A stretch of DNA of 64,000 nucleotides from the NCBI GenBank assembly GCA_016789265.1, contig JAEUQK010000010.1, positions 62,001-126,000 on the forward strand, given 5' to 3'. The notes beneath the pieces are model-generated. The model was not told where the DNA came from, did no database searches, and saw nothing but the letters and a program-made list of their open reading frames with translations. This DNA is from Blastocatellia bacterium. Lineage in GTDB: Bacteria > Acidobacteriota > Blastocatellia > Pyrinomonadales > Pyrinomonadaceae. Of this stretch, positions 8,819 to 16,813 are shown in pieces. Made by a program: the position numbers and the translations under genes. The number at the start of each line of letters is the position of its first letter. Position 1 is the stretch's first letter.

Positions 8819-9334
8819 TTATTCACCCAGCGGCACCGCGGCCGAGGTTGTGATCGAGTTCTCGTCAAAAGGCACGGCGAGATCTGCGATCGTTGCGTCG
8901 TACTTTACGATGCCGTCCGTCGCAACGCCAAACCGGCGATTTCCCGTGCGCGTAATACCGGACGGTGAAACGGGATTCGCTGAAAAATAGAAGCTTGCAG
9001 CGGTCGCGGCTGACCTCGCCTCGCGATCACCGATGAAGAGATAGTTGCTCTTGCTTCCGCTTCCTAACGATCCGTCGATGAGGTTGAGGGTTTTGAGATC
9101 CGTCAAAGATGTGATGCCGACCGAAGCGGCTTGACCTGCAAACTCGCCGTTTCCAGAGGTCGCTGCGTAAGACATATTCGCGCTGTGAAGCGTGCGGAGC
9201 GAAGCTATTGCGGAACTCTCGTTTGCTGCCCGACGACTGGCGATCAGATTAGGGACCGCTATTGCGGCGATTATGCCGATGATTATCACGACGATTAGCA
9301 GTTCGATCAGCGAAAATCCTTTTTGTTCATTCAT
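8819..9334 (-). CDS. Type IV pilin-like protein, paralog of the downstream pilin
   Basis: This is a 171-aa prepilin with leader MNEQKG cut before F7 (FSLIELLIVVIIIGIIAAIAVPNLIASRRAANE) and Glu5 of the mature chain. The globular part shares SYAATSGNGEFAGQA and the F-Y-F-S-A-x-P block with the downstream paralog but diverges at the C-terminus. It has its own terminator. I found no convincing sigma-54 promoter upstream. It may be an alternative or accessory major pilin. A purine-rich AACCTCC complement upstream (minus strand GGAGGTT) gives a good ribosome binding site. Confidence 0.94.
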   Translation of the reverse strand: MNEQKGFSLIELLIVVIIIGIIAAIAVPNLIASRRAANESSAIASLRTLHSANMSYAATSGNGEFAGQAASVGITSLTDLKTLNLIDGSLGSGSKSNYLFIGDREARSAATAASFYFSANPVSPSGITRTGNRRFGVATDGIVKYDATIADLAVPFDENSITTSAAVPLGE

Positions 9335-9434
9335 AAAGACACAAACCTCCGGCCCCGGAATTTGATCCGGATAATTTCTTAATTTTGAGTTTCCCTACAT
9401 ACAGGCCTAATTCCCTGCCTGTTTCAGCAAAAAC

Positions 9435-9465
9435 AAAAAAAAGGCCGGAACGCACAATTCCGGCC
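9435..9465 (-). terminator. Intrinsic terminator after pilR-like gene
   Basis: GGCCGGAA pairs with TTCCGGCC over a 7-base loop. On the minus strand it is followed by eight T, then GTTTTTG. It isolates the pilin gene from the regulator gene upstream. Confidence 0.88.
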
Positions 9466-9490
9466 GTTAAGATTTAGAACTTTCTATCGG

Positions 9491-10885
9491 CTATTCGCCG
9501 TTTCGCATCTGAGCAGACAGCGAACGCAGATTGTGTTTGTCCAGCAAATGGCGAAGCGAACGCACCTGCATCTGAAGAAGATCGGCCGCTTTTGTCTGGT
9601 TGCCGTCCGTTTTTCGGAGCGCCTCGACCACGTATGTCTTTTCCAGATTCTCTAAATGAGCGACAAGGTTCAGTCCCGAATCAGGAAGATCGAACTCAGC
9701 ATTTATCCGTTCTGGGTTATAGTTCGTGATATGTTCGGGCAATCTTTCTGCGGATATTTCAGAACCGCGTTCAAGCGCGACCGCTCGTTCGACGGTATGT
9801 TCGAGTTCACGCACGTTGCCGCCCCACATATAATTCTCGAGTAACTGCATTGCTCGAGGAGAGATGTTCAGTTTACGTCCGGCCATGTCGCAGAACTTGC
9901 CGATGAAATGCTCGACCAGGTCAGGAATATCCTCGCGACGGTCCCTCAACGGCGGAAGATGGATCGGTATGACCGAAATACGGTAAAAAAGGTCCTCCCT
10001 GAAACTGCCTTCTTCCGACATCTTCTTAAGGTCCCGATTTGTCGCCGCGATGACTCTGGCATCGACAGGTATCTCTTCGTGCGCACCTACCGGCCTCACC
10101 TTGCGCTCCTGCAAAACGCGAAGCAGCTTTACCTGCATTGCGGAGGACATTTCACCGATCTCGTCAAGGAATATGGTTCCTCGATTTGCCGCTTCGAAGA
10201 GCCCCTTTCGATTAGTATTTGCTCCGGTGAACGCGCCCTTCACATATCCGAAAAGCTCAGATTCTAAGAGTGTTTCAGTGAAGGCACCGCAATTTATCGA
10301 GATGAAAGGCCTTTCAGCACGGGGACTCAGATCATGGATCGCCCGCGCGACCAGTTCCTTACCGGTACCGCTTTCTCCGCTGATCATGACCGTGGATTGG
10401 ACCTCCGATACGGTCTCGATCATTTGATAGATCGCCTGCATCTTTGCTGACGATCCGATTATGTTCTTTACGCTGCCGCGTTGACGCTGCGCCCGCTTGA
10501 ACGCTTGGTTCTCGCTTATAAGGGCTTGCTTTTCGAGCGTCTTCCTGACGATCAGCTTCAGCTCATCGACATCGAACGGCTTTTGTATGAAATCGTCGGC
10601 ACCCAACTTAAACGCTTCGCGAGCGGTCTCAACGGAAGCAAATGCGGTCATAAGGACCACACCGATCTCCGATTGGTGCTTTCTTGCCTCGCGCAGCAGA
10701 CCGATGCCGTCCATGTCGGGCATTCGGACATCGGTGATCACAACATCGGTTGGTTCGGCCTTGATCTTGTCAAGCGCTTCGCGCCCGTTGTTCGCGGTTC
10801 GAATATTGTGCCCATCGCTTTCAAAAACGAGGGAAAGCAACTGACGGTAGCTCTGTTCGTCGTCAACTATAAGAATGTTTGACAT
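9491..10885 (-). CDS. pilR: Sigma-54-dependent response regulator (PilR/NtrC family)
   Basis: This 464-aa protein (start chosen at MSNILIVDDE, 10885; the open frame runs 30 codons further but that extension is not domain-like) has three parts. They are an N-terminal receiver with acidic pair DDE and phospho-acceptor Asp52 (VVITDVRMPDMDG), a central AAA+ domain with Walker A GESGTGKE and the sigma-54 contact loop GAFTGA, and a Fis-type helix-turn-helix at the end (GNQTKAADLLQMQ). It should activate sigma-54 promoters on phosphorylation. The histidine kinase gene lies just upstream on the same strand (132-base gap) and two pilin genes follow, one with a matching promoter. PilR is therefore the best reading; a general NtrC-type regulator is possible. 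Confidence 0.93.
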   Translation of the reverse strand: MSNILIVDDEQSYRQLLSLVFESDGHNIRTANNGREALDKIKAEPTDVVITDVRMPDMDGIGLLREARKHQSEIGVVLMTAFASVETAREAFKLGADDFIQKPFDVDELKLIVRKTLEKQALISENQAFKRAQRQRGSVKNIIGSSAKMQAIYQMIETVSEVQSTVMISGESGTGKELVARAIHDLSPRAERPFISINCGAFTETLLESELFGYVKGAFTGANTNRKGLFEAANRGTIFLDEIGEMSSAMQVKLLRVLQERKVRPVGAHEEIPVDARVIAATNRDLKKMSEEGSFREDLFYRISVIPIHLPPLRDRREDIPDLVEHFIGKFCDMAGRKLNISPRAMQLLENYMWGGNVRELEHTVERAVALERGSEISAERLPEHITNYNPERINAEFDLPDSGLNLVAHLENLEKTYVVEALRKTDGNQTKAADLLQMQVRSLRHLLDKHNLRSLSAQMRNGE

Positions 10886-11017
10886 TGGTAAGCGCGGTTT
10901 CGAGCAAATCGAATGCAGTGATTTGAAATTGAGTTGTGGATTGCTGAAACCAGGGAAGCGGGAAACTTCCGTCACATCTATAATCCCAAATAACGATGTG
11001 TTTATACAAGAGGAATT

Positions 11018-12754
11018 TTAGGAGCCTTCTTTCTTGACATTGAGATAGGCTTCGATAAGCGACGGGGCATCTGGTTCAGCAAGGTCTGGTTTAGACGTGG
11101 TTCGCGAGCTGTCACGAGGCAGTTCGATCGTGATCGTGGTTCCTTCGCCCTCGATGCTCTTGACCGTTATCGTTCCGTTGTGGTCGCGAATTATCTGATA
11201 AACGATCGAAAGACCTAGCCCGGTCCCTCCGGTAGTAGATGTCGCGAAAGGTTCAAAAAGCTGTTCGACCCGTTCCGGTGGCATTCCTTTGCCGGTATCC
11301 TCAAAAATTATCCTTACTCGGTTGTTCGGTTTTGCGTCCAGGGTAATGGAAAGGGTACCCCCGTTGGGCATCGCCTGTATCGCGTTTCGCGATAGATTCC
11401 AAAAGACCTGTTGGATCTGGGTTTGGTCCGCCGAAATGAAGATCGGCGTCTCGGGCAAATTTTCCGCGATCGAATGTTCTTCTTTCACGTCAGGACTGTG
11501 CCGCAACAGCTTGACCGTATCGCGTATTGAGTCGCGAAGGTCCAGTTCGACGAAGTTACCGACTCTTGGTTTTGCGTAGCTTAGGAAATTGGTGATGATG
11601 CTGTTCAACCGGTCAGATTCGCGCAGGATTATCCCCATAAGATCCGTGTGGATCGAATTGGGCGGCATACTGGATTCCAGGACTTGTATTGCTCCCCGCA
11701 TTGCTCCTAATGGATTCCTTATCTCATGGGCAAGACCCGCGCCGACACGGCCCACGGCCGCCAGACGGTCTTTTCGCCGGATACTCTCCTCCATCGAGCG
11801 GATCTCTGTAAGGTCCTGAAACGTGACGATATAACCGCTCGCTTCATTCGATTCGGAGTATAGCTTTGAAACGCTGTAGCCGATCCTGACGGAAAATCCC
11901 TGCGGCGTTGTCACGTTTGCTTCGAATCGAGGCTGAACTTCTCCTTCTTCAGCTAACGCCACGTCCAGATCTTCCAGAATTCCGCCAAACATCGAGAACA
12001 ACGACCGTCCGCGGGCCTCTTCGGGCTTATATCCGGTAATTTCCGATGCGGCAGCGTTAAAGGTGAAGATGTTTCCTTCAAGGTCGGTCGTTATTAGTCC
12101 GGATCGGATCGATTCGATGATCCGCTCGTGCAGTGCTCGCAGATTCTGAAGGGTTTTTGTCGCCTCGATCAATTCGTCGCCGGAAGAACGGCGATCTGCA
12201 AGCCTGGACGCTAATAGTCCTACGACCAAAAATGCGATCGAGTGAAAGCTCACGATCTGTAAGATCTTTCCGGTAGGTTGCCGGGAACTTAGCGATTCGA
12301 CCAAACCGGTCGCAACGAGAAGCGTGAGGACGAGAAAAAGCCCGATACACAACAACGCCATCAGGATCGTCGAGCGAGGGCGTAGAAAAATACTCGAAAC
12401 CCCGATCAATACGATGAACAGTGTTATGTATGGAGAGGTCAGGTCTCCGGTCCGCCATACCAGCCACGTAATAAGGAGAGCGTCAAGTATGAATTGAGCC
12501 CTCACCTGCCACTGAAGCTCCTTACTAAGCCGAAGGAAAAAGAAATACACCACGGTAAGCCCGACCGAAATGATGAAAATAAGAAGCGGGCTTTGCGGAA
12601 TGCTTTGCAGGGTGAATTCGGTCGAGCCGCTGTACCATATCCAGCTAGTGACAAGCAGAAGGAAAATGGCGACAAGCCTTCCTATGATCAACGACTGGAC
12701 CTTCTGTGCGAGAGAGCCGTTGGTTCTTAGCAAGTTATCGTTTAGACTGAACAT
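11018..12754 (-). CDS. pilS: Membrane-bound PAS-domain sensor histidine kinase (PilS-like)
   Basis: This protein is 578 aa when started at MFSLNDNLLR (12754). The longer open frame would add 59 unlikely residues and run into the divergent cupin gene. Six membrane segments occupy about residues 20-200, the PilS arrangement. A PAS domain follows at about 200-320 (SIRSGLITTDLEGNIFTFN). The dimerisation/phosphoacceptor domain has His343 in GLAHEIRNPLGAM. The ATPase domain has NLSRNAIQAM, DTGKGMPPE and GGTGLGLSI. It is co-directional with and upstream of the sigma-54 regulator, forming a two-component pair that likely controls the pilins. Confidence 0.92.
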   Translation of the reverse strand: MFSLNDNLLRTNGSLAQKVQSLIIGRLVAIFLLLVTSWIWYSGSTEFTLQSIPQSPLLIFIISVGLTVVYFFFLRLSKELQWQVRAQFILDALLITWLVWRTGDLTSPYITLFIVLIGVSSIFLRPRSTILMALLCIGLFLVLTLLVATGLVESLSSRQPTGKILQIVSFHSIAFLVVGLLASRLADRRSSGDELIEATKTLQNLRALHERIIESIRSGLITTDLEGNIFTFNAAASEITGYKPEEARGRSLFSMFGGILEDLDVALAEEGEVQPRFEANVTTPQGFSVRIGYSVSKLYSESNEASGYIVTFQDLTEIRSMEESIRRKDRLAAVGRVGAGLAHEIRNPLGAMRGAIQVLESSMPPNSIHTDLMGIILRESDRLNSIITNFLSYAKPRVGNFVELDLRDSIRDTVKLLRHSPDVKEEHSIAENLPETPIFISADQTQIQQVFWNLSRNAIQAMPNGGTLSITLDAKPNNRVRIIFEDTGKGMPPERVEQLFEPFATSTTGGTGLGLSIVYQIIRDHNGTITVKSIEGEGTTITIELPRDSSRTTSKPDLAEPDAPSLIEAYLNVKKEGS

Positions 12755-12769
12755 ATTTCCTTGACCGCT

Positions 12770-13147
12770 ATGAATTCCGACAAACAACAACTGGTTACTA
12801 ACCGCTTTGAAGAACGACCATGGGGAAATTTCACCATACTGGACGAACAAGGAAGTTTTAAGGTCAAGCGTATTGAAGTTTTGCCCGGAAAACGACTGAG
12901 CTATCAGCGTCACACCAAGCGTTCGGAGCATTGGTTCGTGGTCCAGGGCACTGCTAAAGTAACATTAAACGGAGACGAAATTCTAGTGCCGGCCGGTTCG
13001 GCCGTCGATATCGCTTCCGGAACCGCCCACCGTGTAGAAAACCCCGAAACCGCCGGTAACTTGATATTCATCGAGACCCAGACCGGAAGCTATTTCGGCG
13101 AAGATGACATCGAAAGGCTTGAAGATGATTTCGGAAGGCTAGGTTAA
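12770..13147 (+). CDS. Cupin, mannose-6-phosphate isomerase type II-like
   Basis: This is a 125-aa single-domain cupin starting at ATG 12770 (a TTG at 12761 is an alternative). It has the phosphomannose isomerase C-terminal signature: RPWGNFTIL, VKRIEVLPGKRLSYQRHTKRSEHWFVVQG and the metal-binding PGSAVDI..AHRVEN second motif. In larger proteins this domain is fused to a GDP-mannose pyrophosphorylase; here it stands alone. Stand-alone forms are proposed to isomerise hexose phosphates for glycan synthesis, fitting the gmhB/heptosyltransferase genes nearby. Its start is only 15 bases from the divergent pilS-like start, so the promoters must overlap coding sequence. A histidine kinase follows after 37 bases. 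Confidence 0.88.
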   Translation: MNSDKQQLVTNRFEERPWGNFTILDEQGSFKVKRIEVLPGKRLSYQRHTKRSEHWFVVQGTAKVTLNGDEILVPAGSAVDIASGTAHRVENPETAGNLIFIETQTGSYFGEDDIERLEDDFGRLG

Positions 13148-13184
13148 CGCCAGGTCCCCCATAGACGCGTCAAAGCAGCCTCAG

Positions 13185-14684
13185 GTGCAGATGGAATTAA
13201 GAACCGAGCAAAAGCTGCCGATCATCCTTTTCATCGTTTTCCTGATACTAACGATGTTCGGGATATTGTTTTATCAGAGCACCACCTCGCTTCAGCAGGC
13301 GATCCTCATCGAACGTCAAACGAACGAATTCCTGAGTATTTCGGACGACCTGATGACGTCGTGTCTCGATACCGAGACCGCGGTCCGCGGGTTTATGTTC
13401 ACCGGCAGCGACACTTATCTTGATCCGTATTTTAGATCCAAAGCAAAAGTGCCCGAGGCGCTTGCAAAACTCCGTGCGGGCTCGTCCGAAGATGTCGCGA
13501 CCCTCGAGGAGATCGACCGGTTAGCCGCGGCCCTGACAGAGTTTCAGCGCAATATGGACCAAAAGGTCGAGCTGCGAAAGACCGAAGGTTATGCAGGCTC
13601 CCTATCGCAGATCGTGGCCCCGGGCGACAAGGGAAGGCTTGACGACCTTCGAGCTTCGGTTAATCGGCTCAAACAAATACGTTCTAATCAGCAGCAGGTC
13701 AGGGATTTCACGCTCGACAAAGGACTAACGAGAACGGTTGGGATCCTCATTATCAGTTCGGTCGCCGGAATAATCGCCCTTGGCCTCGCCAATTTTGTGG
13801 TGTTCACGGAGATAAAGAAGCGATCTTCGGCAGAGACGGCCTTGATCGACGCCAACAAAGGACTCGAGGAAAAGATCGAAAGCCGGACCGCGGAGCTCAA
13901 GGTGATGAACGAACGCCTTCTCGACATCGGCAGCGAACGCGAACTGCTGCTGATCAAAGAGAAGAGGTCGCGGCAGGAGGCGGAGATCGCCAATCGTCTT
14001 CGCGACGAGTTCATGGCAACTGTCTCTCACGAATTGCGAACGCCGCTAAATTCGATCCTTGGCTGGGCGCGGCTTATGAGGGAAGGCGGCCTGAATGAAT
14101 CTCAAGCGGAGCGTGCGATCACCACGATCATCAAAAACTCGGAGACACAAAACCGGTTGATCGAGGACCTGATGGACGTTGCCCGTCTGATCTCCGGGAA
14201 ACTCGAACTGGACCAGGTAAATGTCGAACTTTCAGAGGTCGTTGCTGAGTCGATCGAAAGCGCTAAGCCCGCAGCTGATGCCAGAGGCTTGACGATCCAA
14301 ATTGAGGGCGGCCCTGATGACGTGCATTGGATCGTGAATGGTGACCGAAACAGGCTTCGACAGGTTTTCTCGAATCTGCTCACGAATGCGATCAAGTTCA
14401 GCCACGAGGGCGGCGAGATCATCGTCACCGTAAGCGAAAACAATGGCATGGGGATCGTGAAAGTAAGAGACGAAGGAACCGGCATCAGCAAAGAGTTTCT
14501 GCCGCTGGTATTCGAGCGATTTCGTCAGGACACGTCCGTCTCATCCCGAAACGGCGGGCTGGGGCTCGGACTTGCGATCGTCAGGAATCTGGTCGAAATG
14601 CACGGCGGGACCGTAAGTGTCGAAAGCGACGGCGAGAACAAAGGTGCCGAATTCACTGTACGGCTTCCGCTGGTTCAGGACTGA
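13185..14684 (+). CDS. CHASE3-domain sensor histidine kinase
   Basis: This 499-aa kinase has a first membrane helix (about 12-31), an extracytoplasmic all-helical CHASE3 domain (about 35-180, with CLDTETAVRGFMFTG), a second helix (about 184-206), a coiled linker, the phosphoacceptor His282 in TVSHELRTPLNS, and an ATPase domain with NLLTNAIKF, DEGTGI and GLGLGLAIV. The class senses unknown envelope stimuli. No cognate response regulator is adjacent. The start may be GTG 13185 or ATG 13191. Its 3' end overlaps the convergent gmhB by 10 bases. Confidence 0.92.
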   Translation: MQMELRTEQKLPIILFIVFLILTMFGILFYQSTTSLQQAILIERQTNEFLSISDDLMTSCLDTETAVRGFMFTGSDTYLDPYFRSKAKVPEALAKLRAGSSEDVATLEEIDRLAAALTEFQRNMDQKVELRKTEGYAGSLSQIVAPGDKGRLDDLRASVNRLKQIRSNQQQVRDFTLDKGLTRTVGILIISSVAGIIALGLANFVVFTEIKKRSSAETALIDANKGLEEKIESRTAELKVMNERLLDIGSERELLLIKEKRSRQEAEIANRLRDEFMATVSHELRTPLNSILGWARLMREGGLNESQAERAITTIIKNSETQNRLIEDLMDVARLISGKLELDQVNVELSEVVAESIESAKPAADARGLTIQIEGGPDDVHWIVNGDRNRLRQVFSNLLTNAIKFSHEGGEIIVTVSENNGMGIVKVRDEGTGISKEFLPLVFERFRQDTSVSSRNGGLGLGLAIVRNLVEMHGGTVSVESDGENKGAEFTVRLPLVQD

Positions 14685-15220
14685 ACAATAGCCATTACCG
14701 CCGATAATAGATCATCAGCAACGATAGCCGGCTTTTCATCGAGCGTTTCCAGGTGGCTGACACCGTAACCGGTCATCACCATTGCCGAACCGATGCCCGC
14801 ATTCAAACCGGTCTCAATGTCTATCCGTTTATCGCCGATCATCCATGACCTCGAAAGGTCGATATGGAAATCGTTTTGGGCCTGTTCGATCATCCCAAGA
14901 TTGGGCTTTCGACAAGAGCAGCCTTCGCCGGGAAGATGCGGGCAGAAGTAAAAAGCGTCGATAGCACCACCGAGTTCAGCCTGCATCGCGTCGTGTATCG
15001 CGTGCATATCGTCCACGGTATAGATCTCGCGGCCAATGCCTGATTGGTTGGTCACGACGATCACAAGATACCCGTGCTGCTTCAGCAAACCGATAGCATC
15101 GGCAGTGTAATGGTAGAGACGCAGGTCTTCGACGCGAGACAGGAAGTTGACCTCTTCTACAAGAGTTCCGTCGCGATCGATAAATGCTGCAGGACGAATA
15201 TCGTTTGGGGTCGTCATCAC
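14675..15220 (-). CDS. gmhB: D,D-heptose 1,7-bisphosphate phosphatase (HAD family)
   Basis: This 181-aa HAD-superfamily phosphatase removes the C7 phosphate from heptose bisphosphate in the ADP-heptose pathway for lipopolysaccharide core. Catalytic Asp15 and Asp17 are in FIDRDGTLVEE. VVTNQSG is motif II. The family's zinc loop is CPHLPGEGCSCRKP. The C-terminal motif is MIGDKRIDIETG. It overlaps the upstream heptosyltransferase gene by 4 bases, so the two are coupled. This pairing supports a heptose-containing outer-membrane glycolipid. Histidinol-phosphate phosphatase is the only close alternative. Confidence 0.94.
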   Translation of the reverse strand: MMTTPNDIRPAAFIDRDGTLVEEVNFLSRVEDLRLYHYTADAIGLLKQHGYLVIVVTNQSGIGREIYTVDDMHAIHDAMQAELGGAIDAFYFCPHLPGEGCSCRKPNLGMIEQAQNDFHIDLSRSWMIGDKRIDIETGLNAGIGSAMVMTGYGVSHLETLDEKPAIVADDLLSAVMAIVQS

Positions 15221-16260
15221 TCTTCGGTTCGATTTTCCAGCATTTTGACCGCGGTTTCAAAGACCATTTCAGGTTTTATTCGGGTCATGCATCGATGATC
15301 GATCGGGCATTCGCGAAGCATGCACGGAGCGCATTCCACCGGTTCGCGCATGATCGTTACCCGGTTGCCGAGCGGCCGCGTCGTCGTTTCGTTGGTCGGG
15401 CCAAAGATCGCGAGCGTCGGCGTTCCAACCGCACCGGCAAGATGAGCAAGGCCCATGTCGTTCGAAACGAAAAGGTCCAACACGCTCAGCAACCCCGTCG
15501 CTTGGGCCAGATCGGTCCGGCCCGTTAGGTCGAGAACATCGTGTTTCGCGATCCGTTTCACTTCTTCAGCCACGTCCTGTTCGGCCTCAGAACCAAAAAG
15601 AACGACCTGTGAGCCAAGTTCATTGGCGAATTTATCACTGAGCATTGCAAAACGTTCGGCGGGCCAGCGTTTCGCAAGGGAATTGGTCGACCCGGCCCCA
15701 AACCCGACGACGGTTCTTGACGTGTCAAGGCCCAACGAACGAAGCATCTCGATCGCCTCACCCCGCCTTGTGTCGGAGACATTCAAAGAGACCGGTTCAG
15801 GTTCGACAACAACTGCCGAGCCGAGTATCTGTTTTTCGACGAACCCGACGAGATTCAGATAATACTCGGATTCGTGCCGCTCATTCTTCCACGCGGGAAC
15901 AGTAACGGAGTCGGAGAGCAGAAACCCGCGTCGGTCCGCTCTGTAGCCAAAACGGCGAGGAATTCCGGCGAGTCTTACGGTCGCCGCCGATTCGAACGAA
16001 TTCGGCAGGATCACCGCGAGATCGAAGTTTCCCGCCTTGAGCAGGCGGGCCTGTTCGCGAACAGTCTTAAGTTTCGAGCCCGCCTGATCGAACGCGATGA
16101 TCTCGTCGAGAAAGTCGGCGTCGCGAAAGATTCCTTCGGCCCAGCGGCGTGTGTGAAGCGCGATATGTGCCTCGGGAAACGACCGCCGAAGCCGCCGCAT
16201 GGCAGGGGTCGCCATTACCGCATCGCCAATCCAATTTGTCCCGCGAACCACTATCCGCAT
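15217..16260 (-). CDS. waaF: Lipopolysaccharide heptosyltransferase II (glycosyltransferase family 9)
   Basis: This protein is 347 aa from ATG 16260 (MRIVVRGTNWIGDAV). The 49-codon upstream extension of the frame is rejected because family members begin at exactly this motif. GT9 features are the N-terminal GTNWIGDAVMATPAMRRLR, the middle GAGSTNSLAKRWPAERFA, and the donor-binding SNDMGLAHLAGAVGTPTLAIFGPTNE. The enzyme adds heptose from ADP-heptose to the lipid A core on the cytoplasmic side of the inner membrane. Coupling to gmhB agrees with the role. Which heptose it adds (I or II) is less certain. Confidence 0.92.
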   Translation of the reverse strand: MRIVVRGTNWIGDAVMATPAMRRLRRSFPEAHIALHTRRWAEGIFRDADFLDEIIAFDQAGSKLKTVREQARLLKAGNFDLAVILPNSFESAATVRLAGIPRRFGYRADRRGFLLSDSVTVPAWKNERHESEYYLNLVGFVEKQILGSAVVVEPEPVSLNVSDTRRGEAIEMLRSLGLDTSRTVVGFGAGSTNSLAKRWPAERFAMLSDKFANELGSQVVLFGSEAEQDVAEEVKRIAKHDVLDLTGRTDLAQATGLLSVLDLFVSNDMGLAHLAGAVGTPTLAIFGPTNETTTRPLGNRVTIMREPVECAPCMLRECPIDHRCMTRIKPEMVFETAVKMLENRTEE

Positions 16261-16813
16261 GTGAGAACAATAGCAGAAAAACAGCTTAAGCTCCCTTATG
16301 GATAGGAAAGTTGACAATGGAAGAAACCTGGGCCTCTGGAGGGTGCGCCGCATTGCCGCCGATCTTGTCCTCGAGCTATAGCCGCCCCCAAGGTAATAAG
16401 CGCTCATCCTTAATCCTTCCTGGACAGCACACGGTTGGCCGGGCCGTGTTGATAGACAGGTAAAAGCAGAGTTCCGATTGGGATGGAGGATGAAAGACTC
16501 CTCACTTGCAATTCTTGCTAACCGGGTCTTGACTCAAGTGATAAAATCGGCATGAATCCTCAAAAAATATTGATCATTTTGAATGTATGATTGATGATCT
16601 CACGGGAAATAGAAATAAAATCGATCTGACAATTAATTTAAGTTCCAAAATCAAAGTATTATGAAGATCTATTCCTCCTACTTTCAGAATCGATTGTCTC
16701 ATTCAACAACCCGGCGGCTTGAAAAGCAGCCTTGTCGTAGTCGCAATTCTCAGTTCATTCTGGCGTTGATTGTTTCGGTCTTCTTCAGAGCTGACTAGCA
16801 ACTGAAGTTTTCA
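16261..16813. other. Intergenic region before the surface-protein gene
   Basis: About 550 bases separate the divergent heptosyltransferase and the delta-60 protein. I see only a weak hairpin (ACACGG/CCGTGT, 16429-16449) and an A/T-rich stretch from about 16560 to 16700 that could hold the promoter of the downstream gene. No supported ORF is present. Confidence 0.5.

Noticed and set aside
16261..16407. 49-codon N-terminal extension of the heptosyltransferase
   Set aside because: Family members begin at MRIVVRGTNWIGDAV; the extension is Arg/Ser rich with no coding character.
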